A stretch of 64,000 nucleotides of DNA from Rhizobium sp. CF080 (lineage in GTDB: Bacteria; Pseudomonadota; Alphaproteobacteria; Rhizobiales; Rhizobiaceae): the NCBI RefSeq assembly GCF_000282095.2, contig NZ_AKKC02000003.1, positions 1 to 64,000 of the forward strand, read 5' to 3'. The notes beneath the pieces are model-generated. The model was given only the letters and a program-made list of their open reading frames with translations. It was not told the origin of the DNA and ran no database searches. How positions within the stretch are numbered: the first letter of the stretch is position 1; each line of letters begins with the position of its first letter. Positions 55,430 through 63,348 of this stretch are shown one piece after another. The position numbers and the translations under genes were made by a program.

Positions 55430-56944
55430 TCATTCCGAAATGATCTTGAACTTCTGGCCCGGCGAGATCGTCGCGCCGACCGGCAATGCGTTGATCAGCT
55501 TGAAAAGATCCAGCTTGCGATCCGTGCCCATCATGCGCGCCGACAGCGAAGCGACCGTGTCGTCCTTGGTCGCCGTGACGATCCGCACCCTCAGCGGCTT
55601 GAGCGTCGCTATTTCCTGAGGCGTCATTCGGCGGAAGGTCGAGCGCAAGGTTTCGGAGGTCGTCTCGAGTGCGGGACTTCCCTTCGGCACCGCCGTCAGG
55701 AAGCGGAAAATCTGATTGTCGACGCGGATGACCGTCACATCGAAGTCCCAGCGTTCGGCGGAGGCACGCGCGGTTGCCGCGGGCATCCCGTTTACCTGGA
55801 TCTCCCGCACCGTCTCCGGCTGCAGGCCGGCCACCCAGCCGCTGGTCAGATAGTTCGGCAGGTTGTTGTTGTCGCCGGCGGCGACACCGTCGAAGCGGAT
55901 CGCCGTCTCCCCGGGACCGGTCGCCAGCACGGCTTCCACTTTGTTGTCGATGCGGAAATCCGGCGGCACGTCAAAACGGATGCCGAGGCCGCCATGCAGG
56001 AAAGTCTGGCCGCGGACATAGCCTTCCTGTGGGCTGTCGCCATAAAGCAGGCCGTCGATACCGGCGATGTAATAATCGCGGCCCTTGTCGCCGACGGTCC
56101 CTTCCTGGCCAAAATTGCGGGCGTGGCGGCGGGCGAGATCGACGCGCTGGGCGGAATTCGGATGGCTCGACAGGAAGTCGAGGCTCTGGTCATTGTCCGG
56201 ATCGACCGCCGAATAACGGGCATAGGCCGCCATGGAATCGAGGAACCGCGCCGCTGCATAGGGGTCGTAGCCGGCTTCGCCGAGCATCCGCACGCCGATC
56301 ACGTCGGCCTGCAGTTCCTGCTGGCGCGAGAAGGCGGCGAGCCTCAGCTTGCCGCGGGCAAGCGCCTGTTTGCCGGCGAGATCGCTGGAAAGGACCTCGG
56401 CCACGACCCGGCTGGCAATCACTTCCGCCTCTTCGCGGCGCTGGCGTTCGATACCGTGGTTGGCGGTGACGTGGCCCATCTCATGCGAAAGCACGGCTGC
56501 CACTTCCGATGCGTCGTTGGCGAGCGCCAGAAGCCCACGCGTCACGTAGAGATATCCGCCCGGCAATGCGAAAGCGTTGATCGCCGGTGAATTCAAAATG
56601 GTGATGCGGAACGACTGGTTGGGATTTTCCGAGACCGCCGTCAGCGCGCCGGCGATGCGGGCGACCAGGCGCTCGGTCTTGGCGTCGCGATATTCCCCGC
56701 CGTAACTGGCGACAATGCGCGGATGCTCGCGCGCGCCCATCTGGGCCCGGGGGTCGTTCTTCTGCACTTCGTCGACTATCTGCGGCGAGTCGGAAGGGGA
56801 GACATTCGGCGTGTAGGCCTGGTCGAAGATCGACTGGCAGCCGGAAAGGATCGCGCTGCTCAGCAGCAGGGCGCTCATAACCCGCCAGCCGGGCAGGGCG
56901 CGGACAATGACCCCGGCAGCCGGGATCGTTGTGTCGCGCCTCAT
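55430..56944 (-). CDS. M48 family metalloprotease lipoprotein with C-terminal LysM
   Basis: 504 residues from the chosen start MRRDTT. Signal peptide with lipobox LSGC (Cys36), so probably an outer membrane lipoprotein facing the periplasm. Zinc motif HEMGH (154-158) with NHGIERQRREE after it, and a third ligand in QQELQADVIG. This is the BepA/YfgC/LoiP type that degrades misfolded outer membrane proteins. The C-terminus (RIVTATKDDTVASLSARMMG ... LPVGATISPGQKFKI) is a LysM-type wall-binding module. Start uncertain: in-frame ATGs also at 56965 and 56968; the frame extends to 57133. It lies tail-to-tail with rpoH2 (15 bp apart). Confidence 0.88.
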   Translation of the reverse strand: MRRDTTIPAAGVIVRALPGWRVMSALLLSSAILSGCQSIFDQAYTPNVSPSDSPQIVDEVQKNDPRAQMGAREHPRIVASYGGEYRDAKTERLVARIAGALTAVSENPNQSFRITILNSPAINAFALPGGYLYVTRGLLALANDASEVAAVLSHEMGHVTANHGIERQRREEAEVIASRVVAEVLSSDLAGKQALARGKLRLAAFSRQQELQADVIGVRMLGEAGYDPYAAARFLDSMAAYARYSAVDPDNDQSLDFLSSHPNSAQRVDLARRHARNFGQEGTVGDKGRDYYIAGIDGLLYGDSPQEGYVRGQTFLHGGLGIRFDVPPDFRIDNKVEAVLATGPGETAIRFDGVAAGDNNNLPNYLTSGWVAGLQPETVREIQVNGMPAATARASAERWDFDVTVIRVDNQIFRFLTAVPKGSPALETTSETLRSTFRRMTPQEIATLKPLRVRIVTATKDDTVASLSARMMGTDRKLDLFKLINALPVGATISPGQKFKIISE

Positions 56945-57206
56945 CGTCCTCGTCTTCCGCACCATCATTCCCAAGGTCCGCCATCCAGCTTGGCAGAGAC
57001 TCTTTCGATCCAAGCCGGCTCCTTCTCTATGTCGCTTAGCGATTTTCGCGTCGCATGCACAGATGCTCTTGTTGAAATATGTCTTGCTGGCGCGTTTGCA
57101 ATGAAAATCCCCGCTGCCTTTCCGCGATGCCATCGTGGCACGTCCAAATTGTGGCGAGCTCCATAACGGTCCGGCCGCCTTCGTCGCGAAACGTGATCAC
57201 GCAAAT

Positions 57207-57231
57207 AGTGACTTGCAAATTGCTAGTTACT
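57207..57231. promoter_or_regulatory. 25-bp palindromic operator before the HxlR gene
   Basis: AGTGACTTGCAA A TTGCTAGTTACT: 10 of 12 bases symmetric around 57219, 35 bp before the HxlR start. HxlR-family regulators commonly bind such palindromes next to their own genes; autoregulation of the HxlR-MATE operon is inferred. Confidence 0.6.
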
Positions 57232-57265
57232 TATGCCACAAGGCCGCCATCACTTGGAGCGACCC

Positions 57266-57793
57266 ATGAAACGAGCAGGTCCCACCGATACCGGATGCCC
57301 GGTGCTGCGCAGTCTCAAACATGTCGGCGAGAGCTGGAGTTTCCTGATCCTGCGCGATGCGCTGGCGGGTGCCACCCGTTTCGACGAATTCCAGCGCAAC
57401 CTCGATATCGCCCCGAACATCCTGACCAGCCGGCTGAAATCGCTCGTCGATTCGGGACTGATGGAAAAGCGGCGTTATTCCGAGCGGCCGCCGCGCGAAG
57501 AATATCATCTTACAGAGCGCGGCCGCGATTTCAGGCCCGTGGTGCAGGCGCTGCTCGCCTGGGGCAACCAGCATTTCGCACCGGAAGGCGAAAGCGTGGT
57601 GATCGTCAACACGGAAACGGGCGAGCAGGCCGAGCCGACGATGGTCGATCGCCGCAGCGGCAGGCCGCTCAGCGATCCGGTCTTCACCAATGCGGCAGGG
57701 CCGGCCGCAAACGAACGCATCCGCCGCCGCTATCCGGCGATGACAGAATTCCAGCTGAGGCAAGTCAGCAGGGGCAGGGGGACTGATCGATGA
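57266..57793 (+). CDS. HxlR-family winged-helix regulator
   Basis: 175-residue regulator. CPVLRSLKHVGESWSFLILRDALAGATRFDEFQRNLDIAPNILTSRLKSLVDSGLMEKRRYSERPPREEYHLTERG is a complete HxlR DNA-binding domain, including a Cys at the N-terminal site (C18) that in redox-sensing members is reactive. The C-terminal 80 residues form a less common extension. The ATG at 57266 follows GGAG by 7 nt. It overlaps the MATE gene by 4 bp (ATGA), so it probably controls that exporter in response to an electrophile or drug. Confidence 0.9.
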   Translation: MKRAGPTDTGCPVLRSLKHVGESWSFLILRDALAGATRFDEFQRNLDIAPNILTSRLKSLVDSGLMEKRRYSERPPREEYHLTERGRDFRPVVQALLAWGNQHFAPEGESVVIVNTETGEQAEPTMVDRRSGRPLSDPVFTNAAGPAANERIRRRYPAMTEFQLRQVSRGRGTDR

Positions 57794-59172
57794 GCGCGAT
57801 AACCAGTGACGAGGCGGCGGCGATCAATCCGCGAACCCTGCAGCTACTGCAGGATCCCATCCTGCCCATGCTGATCCGGCTCGCATGGCCGAATATCCTG
57901 ATCATGCTGGCCCAGGCCTCGACGGGCCTGATCGAAACCTGGTGGGTTTCGCACATGGGCACCGCGGCGCTCGCCGGCATGGCGCTGGTTTTCCCGGCCG
58001 TCATGCTGATGCAGATGATGTCGGCCGGCGGGTTCGGCGGGGCGATCTCGTCTGCCATCGCCCGTGCGCTCGGCAGCGGCCGGCGTGACGATGCCGACCT
58101 GCTTGCCTGGCATGCCGTCGTGGTCAATGTTGCGCTGGGGCTGTTGTTCTCGGCGATCATGCTCGCCTACGGCCGACCGATCTATCGGGCGCTCGGCGGC
58201 GAAGGCCCGGAACTCGAGGCGGCACTCGTCTATTCGAACGTGGTGTTCGGCGGCATGGTCTTCGTCTGGCTGATGAACGGCCTTGCAAGCGTGGTGCGCG
58301 GCACAGGCAACATGCTGTTTCCGGCGCTGGTCACCTGCGTGGGGGCGGCACTCCTTGTGCCGGTGTCGCCGCTGCTGATCTTCGGCTTCGGCCCTATCCA
58401 GGGGCTCGGCATTGCCGGCGGCGGCCTGGCCCTGGTGCTCTACAGCTTCTGTGGCACCGCGGTTCTTGCCTGGTACATCCTCTCCGGCCACAATCTCGTT
58501 CGTTTCGGCGTCGGCCCGCTTCGCTGGGCGATGTTTCGGGATATCGTCCGTCTCGGGGCTGCCGCGGCGATCAATTCGGTTCTCACCAATGTGACCATCG
58601 GTATTGCCACGGCCCTGGTGGCGACCAAGGCTGGTGTCTCGGCGGTTGCCGGTTTCGGCACCGGCGCCCGGCTCGAATATCTGCTGATCCCGGTGATCTT
58701 CGGTATCGGTGCCCCGATGGTGGCGCTGGTCGGCACCAATATGGGCGCGGGCCAGAAGGATCGGGCAATCCGCATAGCCTTTACCGGCGCCGCGATTGCC
58801 TTCGTCATCACCGAGACGATCGGCCTGATCGCGGCGATCTTCCCGGTCGCCTGGATCTCGCTGTTCAGCGAGGAGCATGGCGCCATCGATGCGGGCGTCG
58901 CCTATCTGCAGATCGTCGGGCCGGTCTATGGTTTCTTCGGCGCGGGGCTGGCGCTCTATTTCGCCTCTCAAGGGGCGGGTCAACTGCTCTGGCCGCTCGC
59001 CTGTGGTTTCCTGAGACTTGCCATTGCAGGTCTCGGGGGCTGGCTGGCGCTGGAATTCACCGGTTCGCTGAACGGATTGTTCTTCGCGCTGGCGGCCGGT
59101 CTGGTCGCCTACGGCGGGATACTGTTCCTCGCCATCCGCTCCGGCGCCTGGTTCCGCGGAAAGGCGGCCTGA
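57790..59172 (+). CDS. MATE family multidrug efflux transporter
   Basis: 460-residue inner-membrane protein with about 12 helices in two halves, each starting with a MATE-type sequence (MLIRLAWPNILIMLAQASTGLIETWWVSHMGTAALAGMALVFP; second half from about 240: FRDIVRLGAAAAINSVLTNVTIGIATALVATKAG). The VSAVAGFGTGARLEYLLIPVIFGIG segment is typical of the family. It uses a Na+ or H+ gradient to expel cationic drugs or metabolites. It is cotranslated with the HxlR regulator and its stop abuts the thiQ stop (tail-to-tail, no gap). Confidence 0.9.
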   Translation: MSAITSDEAAAINPRTLQLLQDPILPMLIRLAWPNILIMLAQASTGLIETWWVSHMGTAALAGMALVFPAVMLMQMMSAGGFGGAISSAIARALGSGRRDDADLLAWHAVVVNVALGLLFSAIMLAYGRPIYRALGGEGPELEAALVYSNVVFGGMVFVWLMNGLASVVRGTGNMLFPALVTCVGAALLVPVSPLLIFGFGPIQGLGIAGGGLALVLYSFCGTAVLAWYILSGHNLVRFGVGPLRWAMFRDIVRLGAAAAINSVLTNVTIGIATALVATKAGVSAVAGFGTGARLEYLLIPVIFGIGAPMVALVGTNMGAGQKDRAIRIAFTGAAIAFVITETIGLIAAIFPVAWISLFSEEHGAIDAGVAYLQIVGPVYGFFGAGLALYFASQGAGQLLWPLACGFLRLAIAGLGGWLALEFTGSLNGLFFALAAGLVAYGGILFLAIRSGAWFRGKAA

Positions 59173-59880
59173 TCAGCCGGACAGAAATTCGGCGAGCGCC
59201 GGAATATCGCGCTGGCTGAGGAATTCCTCGACCGGCGCTTGCAGCAGGATTTGGCCGTGATCGATGAAGATCGCGTGGTCGGCCAATCGGCCGACTTCAT
59301 CGGGATCATGGGTCACGATCAGCACCGTATTGCCCGTCTCGCGATGCAGGTCGATGAGCAAATTGGCCATAGAGAACCTAAGACCGGGATCGAGTGCTGC
59401 AAACGGCTCGTCCATCAGCAGGACCGGTTTCCTGCGCACCAGAGCCCGGGCAAAGGCGGCACGCTGCCTTTCGCCGCCGGAAAGCGTTCCCGGCATCCGC
59501 GTTTCGAAGCCGCTCAAGTCCACGCGTTCCAGCGCTTGCGAGATCGCCTTCCGGTCAGGGTCGGAAAGTTTGAGCGATGGGTTGATGCCGAGCCCGATAT
59601 TGGTGGCGATGTCCAGATGGGCGAAGAGGTTGTTGTCCTGGAAGACCAGGGAGACGGGACGCTCCGAGGGATGTTTCTCCGTCACATCCTCGCTGGCGAT
59701 CAGGATACGGCCGCGATCGGGTGTTTCGAAGCCCGCAACGAGGTTGAGGAAGGTCGACTTGCCGGAGCCGGATGGGCCGGTGACCGCCGTCACGGCGCCG
59801 GCAGATAGCCGGCAATCGAAACGGAATTCCTTCGTGCCGAGCTTCAGCTCGACCTTTTCCAGCACGATCCCGTCAGCCAC
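59173..59880 (-). CDS. thiQ: Thiamine ABC transporter ATPase ThiQ
   Basis: 235-residue ATPase. Walker A GPSGSGKST, Q-loop VFQDNNLFAHLD, signature LSGGERQRAAFARAL, Walker B LLMDEPFAALD and VTHDPDEVGRL. Small size without the usual C-terminal regulatory domain is typical of ThiQ. It overlaps thiP by 8 bp. With ThiB and ThiP it imports thiamine, thiamine phosphate or TPP. The operon is preceded by a TPP riboswitch, supporting the thiamine assignment. Confidence 0.93.
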   Translation of the reverse strand: MADGIVLEKVELKLGTKEFRFDCRLSAGAVTAVTGPSGSGKSTFLNLVAGFETPDRGRILIASEDVTEKHPSERPVSLVFQDNNLFAHLDIATNIGLGINPSLKLSDPDRKAISQALERVDLSGFETRMPGTLSGGERQRAAFARALVRRKPVLLMDEPFAALDPGLRFSMANLLIDLHRETGNTVLIVTHDPDEVGRLADHAIFIDHGQILLQAPVEEFLSQRDIPALAEFLSG

Positions 59881-61492
59881 GCTTTATCTCCCTTTGGCCG
59901 GCCGTGCCGATCATCGTCAGCCCCAGGCAGATGACGCCGAGGATGAGCGCCAGCCCGTCGGCATCGTTGGTGCGATAGCTGGATAGCCGGCTATAGACAA
60001 GCCAGGGCAGGGTGGTGAGCTCGCTCGAGCCGAACAGTGCAACCGCTCCCAGATCGCCGAGCGACAGCGCCATGGCGAAGGAGAGCGCTGTCAGCAGCGG
60101 CTTTGCCAGAACCGGCAGATCGATCCTCCAAACCCGCGAAAAGCCTGAAAGGCCAAGGCTCGCCGACAGCCTGGCGGTCCGCTTCCGATGCGTTTCCACC
60201 GCCGGCGCCAGGACGCGCATCACGAAGGGAAGCGCCATCAGCATGTTGATGATCGCGACCAGCGCCGAGGCGAAACGCGCGACATCACCGAATGGCCTCA
60301 GCATCAGGAACCAGCCGGTGCCGAGCACGACGGGCGGCACGAGCAGTACCAGCGAGGACATGCCGGCAAGTGACAGGGAAAATGCCCTGGCAGTTCCGCC
60401 GGGTCGCTTCATGTCGGCGACCGCCCCGCGTCCGGCAATGATCGCCAGCGACGTCAGGACGGCCAGCAGGCCGGCAGAAAGCGCGATCGCGAAACTGGTC
60501 CATGCGGCGCGCAGGAAGGCGGGGCTGGTGACGAGGTTCCAGAGATTGGCCTGAACGCCGGCCGCGACGATCGAGGCGAGCGGCAGTACCAGGAAGGCGG
60601 TCGCCAGCAGGATGGCGAGCGTGTCCCAAAGGTGTGCCGGCACCGTCCGGCCATCGAAGCGGCGGGTGGCCCGGCCTGCCGTGATGCCGCTATCGTCCGG
60701 CACTAGGAAAAGCGAGATCGCGATCAGGATCAGCGCCGTCATGCCGATCTGCAGCAGCGACAGCGCGATGGCGCGAGGCGGATCGAAGTCGAAACGGAGC
60801 GACTGGTAGATCGCGACCTCGAGCGTCGTCGCGGCCGGCCCGCCACCGAGCACCAGGACGAGCGTGAAACTCGTGGCGCAGAGCATGAAGATCAGGCCGG
60901 CGATGCCGGGGATGACGCGCCGCGCCGCGGGCCATTCGATGAAACGGAAGACGGAAAAGGGCTTCATCCCAAGACTGGAGGAGAGCAGCCAATATTCCGC
61001 CGGCAACCGTTCCAGCGCCGCGAGCAGCAGCCTTGCCGCGAGCGGCAGGTTGAAGAACACATGTGCAAGCAGGATGCCGGAAAGCCCGTAAATGCTGACC
61101 GGTTGCTCCAGGCCGAGCTTCAACAGCAGGCTGTTCATCGCCCCTTGCCGGCCCCAGATGCCGATCAGCCCGAGCGCGCCGATCAGCACCGGCAGGCCCA
61201 TGGGCAATGCCATCAGCCGGATGATCCAGAGACGGCCCGGAAAGCTTGGGCGGCGTGCAAGCGCTAGAGCCACGGGAAGCGCGAAGACGACCGACAGCAG
61301 CGTCGAAAGAACCGCCTGCAGCAGGGTGAAGCGCAGGATTTGCCAGGTGTAGAGGGTAAACAGCCGGCTTTGGGCGTTGCCCGCATCCCAGGACAGAAGG
61401 GCAACGATAGCGACGCCAACGAAGAGGGCGATGCCGGTAAGGCTGAGAAGCCCCCAGCCTATCCCCCGTCTCCGTTCAGTCCGTGTCAGCAT
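59873..61492 (-). CDS. thiP: Thiamine ABC transporter permease ThiP
   Basis: 539-residue fused permease with two homologous membrane units (about 12 helices), as in ThiP. Each half has an ATPase-contact loop, for example YWLLSSSLGMKPFSVFRFIEWPAARR and KRTARLSASLGLSGFSRVWRIDLPVL. It starts 4 bp after the thiB stop and overlaps thiQ by 8 bp. N-terminus MLTRTERRRG is followed by the first membrane helix. Confidence 0.92.
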   Translation of the reverse strand: MLTRTERRRGIGWGLLSLTGIALFVGVAIVALLSWDAGNAQSRLFTLYTWQILRFTLLQAVLSTLLSVVFALPVALALARRPSFPGRLWIIRLMALPMGLPVLIGALGLIGIWGRQGAMNSLLLKLGLEQPVSIYGLSGILLAHVFFNLPLAARLLLAALERLPAEYWLLSSSLGMKPFSVFRFIEWPAARRVIPGIAGLIFMLCATSFTLVLVLGGGPAATTLEVAIYQSLRFDFDPPRAIALSLLQIGMTALILIAISLFLVPDDSGITAGRATRRFDGRTVPAHLWDTLAILLATAFLVLPLASIVAAGVQANLWNLVTSPAFLRAAWTSFAIALSAGLLAVLTSLAIIAGRGAVADMKRPGGTARAFSLSLAGMSSLVLLVPPVVLGTGWFLMLRPFGDVARFASALVAIINMLMALPFVMRVLAPAVETHRKRTARLSASLGLSGFSRVWRIDLPVLAKPLLTALSFAMALSLGDLGAVALFGSSELTTLPWLVYSRLSSYRTNDADGLALILGVICLGLTMIGTAGQREIKRG

Positions 61493-61496
61493 GGGA

Positions 61497-62507
61497 TCAG
61501 TTCATGCTCATGGCGGTCAGCCATTGATCGATCCAGGCTTGCCGATTCCTGGCGACCTCGTCCGACCCCATCAGGAACGTCTTGGCCGGCTGCACGAGCT
61601 TGTTGAAGGCGTCCGGAAGCGGCGCGGAGGTCTTGGCGACCGGCATCATCCAGTTGGTGGTCGGGATGATGTCCTGGAAGGCCGGCGACACCATGAATTT
61701 CAGGAACTGTTTCGCCAGATCCTTGTCTCCCGTGCCCTTCAGCATGCCGGCAACCTCGATCTGGATATAGTGGCCCTCCGAAAAGGATGCAGCCTGATAG
61801 CGGTCGATCTTTTCCTCAACCATATGATAGGCGGGAGAAGTCGTGTAGGAAAACACCATCGGCACCTCACCCTTGGTGAAAAGACCATAGGCTTCCGACC
61901 AGCCCGGCGTGACGGTCAGCACGCGTTTCCTGAGTTTTGCCCAGGCCTCCGGCGCCTTGTCGCCATAGACCGATTTCACCCACAGCAGCAGGCCGAGGCC
62001 CGGTGTCGAGGTGCGGGGATCCTCGATGGCGATCTTCTGCGCCGGATCGCCTTCCACCAGTTCCTTCAGGCTCTTCGGCGGGTTCTTGATCGCCTGGGTA
62101 TCGTAGACGACGGCGAAATGGCCGTAATCGTAGGGAATGAACGTGTCGTCGCTATAATTGCCCGGCACCTTGGCGGCGGAGGCGTCGAGCCCATGCGGCT
62201 CGAACAGGCCGGTCGCCTTCGCCTCGGAGATCAGGTTGGTGTCGAGGCCGAGCGCGATATCCGCGTCGGTGCCCGGACCCTCCAGCTTCAGGCGGGTGAG
62301 AAGTGCTACGCCATCGGCAACGCCGACGAAATTCAGCTTGCAGGCGCAGGTCTTCTCGAATGCCTCCTTCACCTTGGGGCCGGGACCCCAGTCGGAAATG
62401 AAGCTCTCATAGGTGTAGACGGTCAGCGTCTTTTCCTGCGCCTCGGCCGGCGCGGACAGGGAAAGGGCGGCTGCGGCCGCCAATATCGAAAGAACGGTTC
62501 TGCGCAT
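61497..62507 (-). CDS. thiB: Thiamine-binding periplasmic protein ThiB
   Basis: 336-residue solute-binding protein. The signal peptide [23 protein letters not shown] is followed by [20 protein letters not shown], the ThiB/TbpA signature; [13 protein letters not shown] and [10 protein letters not shown] are also typical. The ATG at 62507 has a perfect GGAGG; longer in-frame starts lie inside the riboswitch. It captures thiamine or its phosphates for ThiPQ. The ribosome site and start codon form one arm of a 10-bp helix, so translation is likely controlled by the upstream riboswitch. Confidence 0.94.
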   Translation of the reverse strand: MRRTVLSILAAAAALSLSAPAEAQEKTLTVYTYESFISDWGPGPKVKEAFEKTCACKLNFVGVADGVALLTRLKLEGPGTDADIALGLDTNLISEAKATGLFEPHGLDASAAKVPGNYSDDTFIPYDYGHFAVVYDTQAIKNPPKSLKELVEGDPAQKIAIEDPRTSTPGLGLLLWVKSVYGDKAPEAWAKLRKRVLTVTPGWSEAYGLFTKGEVPMVFSYTTSPAYHMVEEKIDRYQAASFSEGHYIQIEVAGMLKGTGDKDLAKQFLKFMVSPAFQDIIPTTNWMMPVAKTSAPLPDAFNKLVQPAKTFLMGSDEVARNRQAWIDQWLTAMSMN

Positions 62508-62550
62508 CAGCGCCTCCTCTGCTTGCGTTACAAGGGGAATAGGCGCTGAT
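62506..62550 (-). promoter_or_regulatory. Sequestering hairpin over thiB ribosome site
   Basis: Minus-strand ATCAGCGCCT (62550-62541) pairs perfectly with AGGCGCTGAT (62515-62506), which includes the end of GGAGG and the first two bases of the ATG. It would act as the translational off-switch of the TPP riboswitch. Confidence 0.65.
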
Positions 62551-62561
62551 GAAGAGCCGTC

Positions 62562-62650
62562 TAATCCCTCCGCCGGTCTTAACCGGATCAGGTTCCGCGG
62601 GTTGGCCAAAGGCCTCTCAGCCGTGCGAAAAGACACGGCACCCCGTTAGA
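62562..62650 (-). ncRNA. TPP riboswitch (THI box)
   Basis: The minus strand shows the conserved core GGGGTGCC, then GGCTGAGAGG and AACCTGATCCGGTTAA with GGCGGAGGGA at the 3' end, exactly the THI-element order. It lies 55 nt upstream of thiB. Expected action: TPP binding represses the thiBPQ importer. Confidence 0.95.
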
Positions 62651-62738
62651 GCGGGATCAGATTTAGCGGTGCGGGGATTGTCTGGCAAGGGGTGGTCTAT
62701 GACCGGCTCCGGGCGTATCCGGCAGGAGCCAGGATTTC

Positions 62739-63188
62739 TCAATGGTTCTGAGAAAACACCTTCAGTTCGCGCGGCACGATCGCCATGGCGCCGAGCCGGT
62801 TGGCGATGGCGTAGTCGATGGTCTTCTCGACCACGTCAGGCATGACGGGCTTGGTCAGGACGCCGAGCGAGCCCGCGACGCCATCTTTGACGTCGTCCGG
62901 ATTTCCGGTCATGAAGATGACGGTGACACCATATTGTTGCGCAAGCTCGCGGCCGATCTCCGGCCCGGTCCGGCCGTCGGAGAGATTGACATCGACCAGG
63001 GCAATATCGGCATGGGCAGCGAGCGCCAGCGCGTGTTTGCGAGCGTTGGCGAATCCGGCGACCTCAAGGCCCATGGATTCGATTGTTTCGGCCACATCGA
63101 GTGCGATCAGAAACTCATCTTCGACGATCATGACACGTTGATTCATTGCTTCAGCGGCCAGCCGACGACGCGTAACATTTGTCAGCAT
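62739..63188 (-). CDS. Single-domain response regulator
   Basis: 149-residue protein consisting of one receiver domain. MNQRVMIVEDEFLIALDVAETIESMG gives the acidic pocket (DE), ALVDVNLSDGRTG the phospho-acceptor Asp, FMTGNP the conserved Thr in a FATGUY-like segment and LTKPVMPDVV the Lys/Pro. No output domain follows; the tail is IVPRELKVFSQNH. Start uncertain: ATG at 63188 (AGGGA upstream) or at 63146 (MNQRV, nearer the family norm). An exact EcfG promoter ends 79 bp upstream, so it is a general-stress gene; such receivers often act as phospho-sinks or EcfG-pathway modulators. Confidence 0.85.
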   Translation of the reverse strand: MLTNVTRRRLAAEAMNQRVMIVEDEFLIALDVAETIESMGLEVAGFANARKHALALAAHADIALVDVNLSDGRTGPEIGRELAQQYGVTVIFMTGNPDDVKDGVAGSLGVLTKPVMPDVVEKTIDYAIANRLGAMAIVPRELKVFSQNH

Positions 63189-63266
63189 TGGAGGTCCCTA
63201 CTCGGTTGATCGGTTCCGTGGTGGCCGAGGAGTCCCCAAGACATTTCGACCGTGCTTGACCCAATG

Positions 63267-63291
63267 AACGTCCCGGGACGATATATGTTCC
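63267..63291 (-). promoter_or_regulatory. EcfG (RpoE2-type) promoter of the response regulator
   Basis: Minus strand GGAAC (63291-63287), 16-bp spacer, CGTT (63270-63267), exact consensus. Confidence 0.8.
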
Positions 63292-63318
63292 GGTCCGCGA
63301 CAAATATTTTCCCGGCTA

Positions 63319-63344
63319 ACTATTTGTTAAGCATAACAAATAGT
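63319..63344. other. Perfect AT-rich palindrome downstream of uup
   Basis: ACTATTTGTTA and TAACAAATAGT, 11-bp arms with a 4-nt loop, 4 bp after the uup stop and 28 bp upstream of the EcfG promoter. No T-run follows on the minus strand; it may be a weak terminator or an operator. Confidence 0.5.
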
Positions 63345-63348
63345 AAAA

